A stretch of DNA of 26,798 nucleotides. Source: JAPLJU01 sp964547985. GTDB taxonomy: Bacteria; Desulfobacterota; Syntrophia; Syntrophales; UBA2192. Of this stretch, positions 7,636 through 14,671 are shown in pieces. Location of the stretch: positions 1 through 26,798 of the forward strand of contig CAZJPV010000036.1 in NCBI GenBank assembly GCA_964547985.1, read 5' to 3'. The notes under the pieces were generated by a model. The model was not told the origin of the DNA. It did not search any database and saw only the letters and a program-made list of their open reading frames with translations. The position numbers were made by a program, and so were the translations under genes. The number at the start of each line of letters is the position of its first letter. Within the stretch, counting starts at the first letter, position 1.

Positions 7636-9181
7636 CGTTCCCGTCTCCCTTCATCGTTCGGACTGCGGCTCCCGCCAGGTCCTTGAGGGTGGCCTTGTCA
7701 TCGGCCGTCAGCTTTCCGCCCGTCTCGATCCGGGCGCAGAGGTCGGTAGACTGCCCCACCACCTGCTTTCTCGCCTGGGTTTCCGCCTCGCCGATTTTTT
7801 CAATGGGCACGTCATCGAAGGCCCCCGCCGTAACGGCCAGAAGCGCTGTGATCTGCTCGGAGACGCGGATGGGCTTGTACTGGGGCTGCTTCAGGATCTC
7901 CCTGACGCGCCAGCCCCTCTCGAGGATTTTCTTGGTATTTTCATCAAGCCTCGTCCCGAAGCGTGAGAAGGTCTCCAGTTCCTCGAACTGCGAGTAGGAG
8001 ATCCGCAGGTCGCCCGCGACAAACCGGTAGGCCGTAAGCTGCGCCTTTCCGCCGACGCGGGAGACGGATTTCCCGACATCGACGGCGGGCAGGATCCCCT
8101 TCTGAAAGAGCCGCGGGGAGAGATAGATCTGGCCGTCGGTGATGGAGATGAGGTTCGTGGGGATGTAGGCTGAAATGTCCTGCGCCTCCGTTTCCGTGAT
8201 GGGGAGTGCCGTCAGCGACCCGCCGCCCAGGTCCTCGCGCATGTGCGTCGAGCGCTCCAGGAGCCTGGAGTGGATGTAAAAGATGTCTCCCGGGAAGGCC
8301 TCCCGCCCGGGGGGGCGGCGAAGCAGGAGCGAAAGCTCCCGGTATGCGCGTGCGTGGTATGTCAAATCGTCGTAGATAACGAGGACGTCCCTTCCTTTTT
8401 CCATGAAGTATTCCCCGATGGAGGTGGCGGCATAGGGCGCGATGAATTGAAGCCCCGGCGGGTCTTCGCCGGTGGCTACGACGACGATGGAGTATCCCAT
8501 GGCCCCGTGCTCTTTCAGATCCGCGATGACCTTGGCGACGTCCGAGGTCTTCTTGCCGATGGCGCAGTAGATGCAGATGACGTTCTTCTCCTGCTGGTTG
8601 ATGATCGTATCGACGGCGATGGCGGTCTTGCCCGTCTGCCGGTCCCCCAGGATGAGCTCGCGCTGGCCCCGGCCGATGGGGATGAGGGCGTCGATCACCT
8701 TGATCCCCGTCTGTAGAGGTACGGTCACGGGTGAACGGGCCATGACGGGCGGCGCCTCACGTTCCACGGGCACGCGCCTGACGGCCCGCACTTCCCCGAG
8801 GTTGTCCAGCGACTGCCCGATGGCATCCACAACCCTTCCTATCAGCGCCTCTCCAACGGGAACGTCCATGACCCTTCCGGTGCGGCGCACCTCGCTGCCG
8901 GTCTGGACGTCTTCGCTTGCCCCCAGGAGAATCACGCCGATTTCCTCCGGGTCGATGTTGAACACCAGGCCGAAGAGGTTCCCCGGAAGGCGGACGATTT
9001 CCTCCGATTTGATGTTCGGAAGCCCGGTGACGTGGACGATCCCGTGACCGACATAGTCAACCGTACCCACCTCGCGCTGTCTCAGCTCCGCGTGCTGTTC
9101 CGAAAGGACAGCGTCGAGGGTGTCGAAGGTTTCGTCGAGAAATGATGACAACTCGTCCCGTTCTGGTGCCGTTTTGCTCAT
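7622..9181 (-). CDS. atpA: N-type ATPase alpha subunit (non-catalytic nucleotide-binding subunit)
   Basis: A 519-residue F1 alpha subunit. The Walker A motif G-D-R-Q-T-G-K-T (179-186) is the standard alpha form. It is followed by the Walker B V-L-V-I-Y-D-D-L and by S-V-S-R-V-G-G, which supplies the arginine reaching into the beta catalytic site. The N-terminal extension is unusual: E-L-S-S-F-L-D-E-T-F-D-T-L-D-A-V-L in place of the standard alpha N-terminus that contacts the delta subunit. The start overlaps the atpF stop by four bases (ATGA), and the end overlaps atpG, so translation is coupled. Alternating with beta, it forms the hexameric head in the cytoplasm. Confidence 0.95.
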   Translation of the reverse strand: MSKTAPERDELSSFLDETFDTLDAVLSEQHAELRQREVGTVDYVGHGIVHVTGLPNIKSEEIVRLPGNLFGLVFNIDPEEIGVILLGASEDVQTGSEVRRTGRVMDVPVGEALIGRVVDAIGQSLDNLGEVRAVRRVPVEREAPPVMARSPVTVPLQTGIKVIDALIPIGRGQRELILGDRQTGKTAIAVDTIINQQEKNVICIYCAIGKKTSDVAKVIADLKEHGAMGYSIVVVATGEDPPGLQFIAPYAATSIGEYFMEKGRDVLVIYDDLTYHARAYRELSLLLRRPPGREAFPGDIFYIHSRLLERSTHMREDLGGGSLTALPITETEAQDISAYIPTNLISITDGQIYLSPRLFQKGILPAVDVGKSVSRVGGKAQLTAYRFVAGDLRISYSQFEELETFSRFGTRLDENTKKILERGWRVREILKQPQYKPIRVSEQITALLAVTAGAFDDVPIEKIGEAETQARKQVVGQSTDLCARIETGGKLTADDKATLKDLAGAAVRTMKGDGNVADH

Positions 9182-9978
9182 GCTTCAGCTCCCTCTTGGC
9201 TTTCTTTTTCTTTCTTTTCCTTTGATTCCGCGTAAAGGGCCTGGATAAAGTTCTCCTCCAGCGTGTTCAGGTAGTCGTTCACGCTCCAGGCGATCTTGTG
9301 GCCGTTTGTTTTCAGTTCGAAGCCCGTCATAACCTCCGGGGACTGCTCATAGTCGATCTGGACATCGGTTTCGATGTAGCGCCGGATGGCCTCGCCGATC
9401 CTAATCCTTGCCCCCGGCGGGATCTCGTAGGCGCTCTGAACGATGACTTTGTTCCCCTCCGTCATGGACGCCCTGAGTTTCTTCTTCTCTTCCTCGTCCA
9501 GGTGCTCGATGCGATCGGCGAGCACATCGGCAATCCTTCCTTCCAGGTCCTCACCGGCCAGATCCTTGAGGACCTGGCGGGCGATGGCGTAGATCTGCAC
9601 CCCCGCGAGCCGCCGGAGGTCCTGGAGGAATGCTTCGCGCTCGGCCGTGACCGTCTCGACCCACCGGGTCTGGATCCTGTCGATCTCCTCACGGGCCTTG
9701 TCCATGAGCTCCTTCCGGTGGGCCTCGGCGTCGGTCCTGGCCCTGTTCATCATGGCCTCGTAATCTTCGTTCAGGGCCTGCAGTTTTTTCTCACTCTGCT
9801 CAGCCGCTTGCTGGGCCTCCCCCCTGGACTTTTCGGCCTCTTCGAAGGTCGCCGTGATCTTCGCTTCCCGCGCGTCAATGGCCTCGATGATCCGCCCGTA
9901 GAGAAATTTCTTCAGCAGCCAGACCAGGATGAGGAAGTTGACGATCTGCGCGAAAAAGACAAACCAGTCGATGTGCAT
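9178..9978 (-). CDS. atpF: N-type ATPase b subunit with delta-like C-terminal extension
   Basis: A 266-residue protein, far longer than a standard b subunit (about 156-170). One membrane helix (about 6-24), then a long charged helix (about 30-140) as in the peripheral stalk. Residues about 145-247 resemble the C-terminal part of delta/OSCP: L-E-G-R-I-A-D-V-L..V-I-V-Q-S-A-Y-E-I-P-P, then E-V-M-T-G-F-E-L-K-T-N-G-H-K-I-A-W-S-V-N-D-Y-L, matching the delta pattern G-G-x-x-x-x-x-G-D-x-x-x-D-x-S-x-x-x-x-L. As no separate atpH exists in the operon, this protein probably does both jobs. It starts three bases after atpE ends. The tail is a Glu/Lys-rich stretch. Confidence 0.9.
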   Translation of the reverse strand: MHIDWFVFFAQIVNFLILVWLLKKFLYGRIIEAIDAREAKITATFEEAEKSRGEAQQAAEQSEKKLQALNEDYEAMMNRARTDAEAHRKELMDKAREEIDRIQTRWVETVTAEREAFLQDLRRLAGVQIYAIARQVLKDLAGEDLEGRIADVLADRIEHLDEEEKKKLRASMTEGNKVIVQSAYEIPPGARIRIGEAIRRYIETDVQIDYEQSPEVMTGFELKTNGHKIAWSVNDYLNTLEENFIQALYAESKEKKEKESQEGAEA

Positions 9979-9981
9979 GGC

Positions 9982-10260
9982 CTATCCTCCGGCTTTTTTG
10001 ACGACGTAGGTCCAGAAGGGATTGGCAAAGACCAGAATCATGGAGATCACGAAGCAGTAGATGGCGATTGATTCGATCATGGCGAGACCTACGAAGAGCG
10101 TCCTCGTCAGTGAGTTTCTTTCATCCGGCTGCTGCGCAATGGAGCTCAGGGCGCTCTGGACGGACCGTCCCTGTCCGAGTGCCGGCCCGATGGCGCCGAT
10201 CGCCATGGTGATGCCGGCCGTTACAATAGATGCCATCGCGATAAGTGTGATGCTTTCCAT
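9982..10260 (-). CDS. atpE: N-type ATPase c subunit (rotor ring), Na+-type residues
   Basis: A 92-residue, two-helix proteolipid. Helix 1 ends G-P-A-L-G-Q-G with Gln30; helix 2 is F-V-G-L-A-M-I-E-S-I-A-I-Y with Glu63, Ser64 and Tyr68. These line up with the Na+ ligands Gln32, Glu65, Ser66 and Tyr70 of the Ilyobacter tartaricus ring; Thr67 there is Ile65 here. The polar loop reads A-Q-Q-P-D-E where R-Q-P is usual. Sodium specificity is therefore likely but not certain. The start follows a long purine-rich tract (AAGGAAGGAAAGACGGG) in a 58-base spacer after atpB. A strong translation signal suits a subunit needed in 10 or more copies. Confidence 0.93.
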   Translation of the reverse strand: MESITLIAMASIVTAGITMAIGAIGPALGQGRSVQSALSSIAQQPDERNSLTRTLFVGLAMIESIAIYCFVISMILVFANPFWTYVVKKAGG

Positions 10261-10318
10261 ACCCGTCTTTCCTTCCTTTCTTTATTTTTTGTCCTCTGAG
10301 CGTTTGTCTTGTTGATCC

Positions 10319-11026
10319 TCATTTGGGTTTGTGCGCGTGTTCCTCGTGCGCCTGCGTGGCCGAGGCGATATAGACCATGGTCAGTATCGCGAATATGTAG
10401 GCCTGGATGATGCCGATCAGAAGTCCCAGGACCTGCATGACGATGGGGAAAAAAAGCGGTGTGACGGAAAGCAAAATGGCGACGACCTTCTCGTGACTCA
10501 TGAGATTCCCGAAGAGCCGCACCGCCAGGGCGAGCGTCCGGGAGAACTCCCCCATAACGTGAAAGGGGAAGAAGAGGAAGTTCGGCCTGAAGTATTCTTT
10601 CAGATATTCCAGCACGCCCTGGCTCGCGATGCCGTATATCGGGACGGCAAAGAAAACGGTGACGGCCAGGGCCGCCGTCGTCGTGAGCGATGAGGTCGGC
10701 GCCACGTAACCGGGGATGAAGGTCAGCACGTTGGAGACGGCGATGAAGAGGAAGAGCGTCCCGATGAAGGGGAAGTACTGCTTCACGCGCTCCCGGTTGA
10801 TTTCCCGGATTTCCCCCATGATGGCGCTCACGATCAGCTCCATCACGTTCTGCCATCGCGAAAGCGTCCTCTCCGATGAGACGCGGCGCGTGATCAGGAT
10901 GGAGCCCACGACGAGGATCGTCATGACCAGCCACGTGTAGACGAGGGTGGCGTTGATGACGATGAAGCCGATCTGCCAGAGGATGACGGCATCGGGACTG
11001 ATCTGGTCAATGGCCACGATTTCCAT
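10319..11026 (-). CDS. atpB: N-type ATPase a subunit (ion channel half of the motor)
   Basis: A 235-residue membrane protein with five to six hydrophobic helices. The essential arginine lies in L-A-L-A-V-R-L-F-G-N-L-M-S-H-E (Arg170), the signature of subunit a, which faces the c-ring glutamate. A Q-A-Y-I-F-A-I-L-T motif is present in the last helix. The N-terminus is short, as in the N-ATPase group. The C-terminal tail is His/Glu-rich (A-H-E-E-H-A-H). The gene overlaps the end of atpR by 20 bases. Confidence 0.94.
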   Translation of the reverse strand: MEIVAIDQISPDAVILWQIGFIVINATLVYTWLVMTILVVGSILITRRVSSERTLSRWQNVMELIVSAIMGEIREINRERVKQYFPFIGTLFLFIAVSNVLTFIPGYVAPTSSLTTTAALAVTVFFAVPIYGIASQGVLEYLKEYFRPNFLFFPFHVMGEFSRTLALAVRLFGNLMSHEKVVAILLSVTPLFFPIVMQVLGLLIGIIQAYIFAILTMVYIASATQAHEEHAHKPK

Positions 11027-11336
11027 AGAGGGCTCCTTTGAAAGGGGTCATATCCTTCGTGCCGAGGCGGCGGACGAGAAACTCCCGGGCCAGGATGAAA
11101 CCGACAAGGGCGGCAACGAGACGCTCCCACTCGCTGCCCATGACGAGGTAGAAGCCGGCAAGGACAACGGCCGCCCGCAGGGCAAAACTTCCGATGGCTG
11201 TGAGAAAGGGCCTCCCGGATTCCGGCAGTCTTTTCACCGTGTGCCACAGGCCGCGAAAATAGAAGACTCCCAGTGCCAGACCGGCCGCGAGTGCGAGAAG
11301 CAATGAGGTTACATCTGCCATGGTCTCGTTTCCCAC
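11007..11336 (-). CDS. atpR: N-ATPase accessory membrane protein AtpR
   Basis: About 109 residues with three hydrophobic helices (about 9-27, 45-63 and 68-85) and conserved charges near membrane ends (F-Y-F-R-G-L-W, V-M-G-S-E-W-E-R-L). This matches AtpR, a protein found only in N-type ATPase operons and placed, as here, between atpQ and atpB. A role in c-ring assembly or ion delivery has been suggested for the family. The start is uncertain: GTG 11336 has GGGAGGG nine bases upstream, while ATG 11321 gives an N-terminus more like relatives. It overlaps atpB by 20 bases. Confidence 0.82.
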   Translation of the reverse strand: MGNETMADVTSLLLALAAGLALGVFYFRGLWHTVKRLPESGRPFLTAIGSFALRAAVVLAGFYLVMGSEWERLVAALVGFILAREFLVRRLGTKDMTPFKGALYGNRGH

Positions 11337-11385
11337 CGCTTACACCCTCCCATCGAGGGCAAACGTAAGAAGTTTTATTTTCCGT

Positions 11386-11715
11386 CTAATCTTCGACGAT
11401 GCTTCTGCCGGCTTTTTTCACCCAGTACCACGCGTTCCAGCACCCCACGGCCACGCCGAGGATGAGCATCATCAGGGCCCAGGAAAATCGGCTCGGCCAG
11501 GTCCGGTCGATCCAAAGCCCTATCGCCACCCCGACGAGGGTGGGGATGGCCACGGACCAGCCGACGATACCGAACATGCCGAGGCCGAACCAGACGGTTT
11601 CCGCCTCGTGTTCCCTGCCCTTGATCCTGCGCGCCTCTTTTTTTTCGACCTTCCCTCGGAAGTTCTCAAAAAGCGCGCGTCTTCTTTCTCTCGAGTCCGG
11701 ATGATGATCAGACAT
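11386..11715 (-). CDS. atpQ: N-ATPase accessory membrane protein AtpQ (AtpI-like)
   Basis: A 109-residue protein with a basic cytoplasmic N-terminus (1-40) and two membrane helices (about 43-70 and 79-98). G-V-A-I-G-L-W-I-D-R-T-W-P in the loop between them is the G-x-W-L-D family motif of AtpI-like proteins. In N-ATPase operons this position is called AtpQ; AtpI relatives help c-ring assembly and possibly Mg2+ uptake. It overlaps atpC by eight bases and is followed by a 49-base gap before atpR. Confidence 0.82.
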   Translation of the reverse strand: MSDHHPDSRERRRALFENFRGKVEKKEARRIKGREHEAETVWFGLGMFGIVGWSVAIPTLVGVAIGLWIDRTWPSRFSWALMMLILGVAVGCWNAWYWVKKAGRSIVED

Positions 11716-12094
11716 GTTCCCTCAACTCCAGAAAACGCCGGAGCATATCCACCTCCAGCTTGGCTGCGGCCGTTCGGGCCTTTTTTTCCTTTTCGTCGAG
11801 CTCCTCAAACTGCTCCTCCACGACCTGCTTGAGTTTTCCCAGCTCAGGGCCCCTCACGGCGTTTCGGATCGAGACGAGGACCTCCTGCCCCCGCTTCACG
11901 AGGGTTCCGCCGTCGATAGCCAAGTGGTGCTCTGCCCCGTGAGACTCGTAGGAGAGGATTCCCGGGACCAGGGCGGCGACGAAATCGACATGCTGGGGCA
12001 GCAGGCAGAAGTATCCGTTTTCCGCCTCGGCGACGACCTTTGCGGCTTCGTGTTCGATCAGGATTTCTGAAGGCAGAAGGATCTTAAGGTTCAT
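11708..12094 (-). CDS. atpC: N-type ATPase epsilon subunit
   Basis: A 128-residue epsilon subunit: an N-terminal beta-sandwich (1-85: M-N-L-K-I-L-L-P-S, G-Y-F-C-L-L-P-Q-H-V-D-F, G-G-T-L-V-K-R-G) and a C-terminal helical pair (about 88-128). The helical part is charged, with E-L-D-E-K-E-K-K, and could regulate ATP hydrolysis as in other epsilon subunits. The ATG lies inside the end of atpD (11-base overlap). In N-type operons atpC directly follows atpD at the front of the operon, whereas standard operons place it last. Confidence 0.92.
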   Translation of the reverse strand: MNLKILLPSEILIEHEAAKVVAEAENGYFCLLPQHVDFVAALVPGILSYESHGAEHHLAIDGGTLVKRGQEVLVSIRNAVRGPELGKLKQVVEEQFEELDEKEKKARTAAAKLEVDMLRRFLELREHV

Positions 12095-13484
12095 CGGGTT
12101 TCTTCGCCTCGTCGATGGTTCCGATCATGTAAAGGGCGCTTTCAGGGTAGTCGGCGAATTCGTCATTGAGGATCCGCTCGCATCCCCCCAATGCCTGTTC
12201 CAGCGTAACCAGCCGGCCTTCCTTCCCGATGAACTGTTCCGTCGTGAAGAAGGGCTGGGTGAAGAAGCGCTCAAGCCTCCGCGCCCGGAAGACGGTCCGC
12301 TGATCCTCCCGGGAAAGTTCGTTGATCCCCAGCATGGCGATGATGTCTTTCAACTCGTCATAGACAGTCAGGTTCTTGCGGATCTCCTGGGCAATTCGGT
12401 AATGCCTCTCGCCCGAGATGTTGGGCATGAGCATCTTGGAGTTCGACTGCAGCAGATCGACGGCCGGGTAGAACCCCTCGCTCGCCCTCTTTCTCGAAAG
12501 CACGATGGAGGCCGTGAGGTGGCCGAAGGTGTGGGTGGCCGAAGGGTCGGTGAAGTCGTCGGCAGGCACATAGACGGCCTGGATGGAGGTGATGGCCCCG
12601 GTGGTGGTGTTGCAGATCCGCTCTTCGAGCTCCGCCAGGTCCGATGCGAGCGTGGGCTGGTATCCCAGGCGTGAGGGCAGAAGACCCATGAGGCCCGACA
12701 CCTCCTGGCCCGCCTGGATGAAGCGGAAGATGTTGTCAATGAGAAGAAGAACGTCCTGCCTCTCGTCATCGCGGAAATACTCGGCCATGGTGAGTGCCGC
12801 GTGACCCACCCGGAACCGTGCGCCGGGGGGCTCGTTCATCTGCCCGAAGACCATGACTGTATTCTTGAGCACACCGGCCTCTTTCATCTCCCGGTAAAGC
12901 TCTTCACCTTCCCGGCACCGCTCCCCGACGCCGCAGAAGATGCTGATCCCCTCGTGCCGGCCCACCATGTTGTGGATCATCTCGGTGATGAGAACGGTTT
13001 TGCCGACACCGGCGCCTCCGAAGAGACCGGCCTTACCGCCCCTTTCAAGGGGGGAGAGTATGTCGATGGCCTTGATGCCCGTCTCGAAGATCTCCGATAC
13101 GGTAGACTGCCTCGTGATGGGGACGGGTTCACTGTTGATGGGCCGGTGTTCGTAGGTCCCGGCTTCTCCCAGGTTGTCGATGGTTTCGCCGAAGACGTTG
13201 AAGACCCGACCCAGGAGTTCCTTGCCCACGGGGACCATGAAGGGTTTACCCGTGTCGATGACGGCAGAACCCCGGGCCAGCCCCTGGGTGGCTGTCAGTG
13301 CAACGCCTCTAACCACATGGGCGTCCATCTGGGCCATGACTTCGATCCGGATTCTTCCCTTTTCTCCTGCCAGGAGAACGTGTCGGATGCCGGGAATCTT
13401 TTGCGGAAACCGGGCGTCGATGACGCTTCCGCGAACCGATATGATGGTACCCTGGTTGACTGTGCTGTCGACTGCGCTGTCCAT
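12084..13484 (-). CDS. atpD: N-type ATPase beta subunit (catalytic)
   Basis: A 466-residue F1 beta subunit. Walker A is G-G-A-G-V-G-K-T (156-163), the catalytic glutamate is in G-E-R-C-R-E-G (187-193), and Walker B is V-L-L-L-I-D-N. The lever motif that is usually D-E-L-S-E-E-D reads N-E-L-S-R-E-D (388-394), a changed charge pattern where gamma and epsilon touch beta. It is the first ATPase gene of the operon, with ribosome site GGAGAT six bases before ATG 13484. It lies 71 bases after the membrane RsbRD_N gene with no terminator seen between them. The atpD-first order is typical of N-ATPases. Confidence 0.95.
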   Translation of the reverse strand: MDSAVDSTVNQGTIISVRGSVIDARFPQKIPGIRHVLLAGEKGRIRIEVMAQMDAHVVRGVALTATQGLARGSAVIDTGKPFMVPVGKELLGRVFNVFGETIDNLGEAGTYEHRPINSEPVPITRQSTVSEIFETGIKAIDILSPLERGGKAGLFGGAGVGKTVLITEMIHNMVGRHEGISIFCGVGERCREGEELYREMKEAGVLKNTVMVFGQMNEPPGARFRVGHAALTMAEYFRDDERQDVLLLIDNIFRFIQAGQEVSGLMGLLPSRLGYQPTLASDLAELEERICNTTTGAITSIQAVYVPADDFTDPSATHTFGHLTASIVLSRKRASEGFYPAVDLLQSNSKMLMPNISGERHYRIAQEIRKNLTVYDELKDIIAMLGINELSREDQRTVFRARRLERFFTQPFFTTEQFIGKEGRLVTLEQALGGCERILNDEFADYPESALYMIGTIDEAKKPDEP

Positions 13485-13555
13485 TTCGATCTCCTGTGCA
13501 TAAGGAAATTCGTTCAGCTGTTAAATTCCCATCGCCCTGATTCGAAACGGAGCGG

Positions 13556-14386
13556 TCAGGCAGACTCGCTCTTCTGGAAGGGCATCACGACCTTGCAGAG
13601 TCCCTCCGCCAGCGTGGCGATGATCACCGAGATGATGATGAACATGACGGCGCGGATCAGGTCGTCGATGAGCGGGGTCTTCAGGAAAATCGTGTGGCTG
13701 ATCAGGATGAAGACGCCCAGGAGCACGGCGACCAGGACCCCCTTTCGTCTGTACCAGATAGCCGCGAGCGCGATCGGGATGTAGAAGAGGTGCGTGAAAA
13801 TGACGTCGGTGTTCAGAACGGCGTGGTAGTAATAGGTTACCAAAGCGGCGGCAAAAACCAGGGCCGTCATGATGGCCGTCTTGTATGCCGGTACGGGGCC
13901 CCCCGACGCAATGATGCCCAGCGCCCCGACCTTCATGTCCACGTCGTGCCGGATGAGTTCCTGGTATTTTTCTGTTATAGCATAGGTGGCGTAGTCGAAC
14001 ATCAGGATCGTCCTGTTGAGGCCGGCGGAGGCCTGCTGGTAATCGACGGCCGATGTCCAGACGGCCTGGAATTCGGCGAAAAGCCACATGTGCCTTCTCA
14101 TCATGACAAGCGAGTAGATGGCCTCGTGGAGCGGTATGGCCTCGCGGTAACGGTCCTCCGCGTATTTCGAGAAGAACCTTTTGGCCGCCTCGGAGGGCTT
14201 GTCGCTCATGAAGACCTCACGAAAGTGACTGTAAAATTCGATGGCCTGAGGGATGGCTCTGTCCTCGGTGATTTTGTGATAGACTGGTGTTTTCGGGTTT
14301 TTCTTGACGTCGTTGTACCACTGCTTCGCGATCGTCTTGGCGTGAAGCTCGGTGACTTCAATGAGTCTTGTGGTGAATGCTGACAT
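13556..14386 (-). CDS. RsbRD_N-type sensor domain fused to a multi-helix membrane region
   Basis: A 276-residue protein. Residues 1-150 are an RsbRD_N-like helical domain, paralogous without gaps to the soluble protein at 3801-4313 (shared K-Q-W-Y-N, K-Y-A-E-x-R-Y-R-E, M-R-R-H-M-W-L, R-T-I-L-M-F-D-Y-A). Residues about 168-262 form about four membrane helices with D-V-I-F-T-H-L-F-Y-I-P-I and W-Y-R-R-K-G, a pattern also seen in membrane sensor regions of anaerobe histidine kinases. No kinase, STAS or phosphatase domain follows; the chain ends in a short tail. ATG 14386 has GGAGG six to seven bases upstream. It is directly in front of atpD and probably cotranscribed. It may be a membrane-located signal receiver for the ATPase block; this is inference. 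Confidence 0.65.
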   Translation of the reverse strand: MSAFTTRLIEVTELHAKTIAKQWYNDVKKNPKTPVYHKITEDRAIPQAIEFYSHFREVFMSDKPSEAAKRFFSKYAEDRYREAIPLHEAIYSLVMMRRHMWLFAEFQAVWTSAVDYQQASAGLNRTILMFDYATYAITEKYQELIRHDVDMKVGALGIIASGGPVPAYKTAIMTALVFAAALVTYYYHAVLNTDVIFTHLFYIPIALAAIWYRRKGVLVAVLLGVFILISHTIFLKTPLIDDLIRAVMFIIISVIIATLAEGLCKVVMPFQKSESA

Positions 14387-14623
14387 CGCCTGCCTCCTTT
14401 CTGATGGCCGATGAACTGCTTATCGTGCCCCCCCTGCCTGTTGAGTGTGTCTTTTGTGAATGATGACTTCGCGGTTGTGAACGAAATGCTTTTCCTGTCT
14501 TTCCGCGTCGCCGGAAGGGCTGAGATGAAAAATTCGCCTTAATGGGCTTGCGGATTTGCTTTTTGTAATAATGATTACGGCAAGAACCGGAGAATTACAA
14601 TAGGAAGAGATTTGTAGGAAAGT

Positions 14624-14643
14624 ATTAGTATAAACCTACTAAT
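14624..14643. promoter_or_regulatory. Perfect 7-6-7 palindrome, candidate operator
   Basis: ATTAGTA-TAAACC-TACTAAT, an exact inverted repeat of 7 bases around a 6-base centre. It is embedded in a wider GTAGG...CCTAC pair (14614-14639). It lies in the 285-base gap between the LuxR-type regulator and the membrane RsbRD_N gene. TACTAAT is one base from the NarL-family box TACYYMT. On the minus strand TATACT overlaps it and could be a -10 element, but the -35 is poor. Confidence 0.45.
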
Positions 14644-14671
14644 CGCGTTGTATGCGAGGATTTACCTGATA

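Noticed and set aside
9298..10071. Long plus-strand open frame opposite atpF/atpE
   Set aside because: It is the antisense shadow of two clearly conserved ATPase genes and has no recognisable motif.
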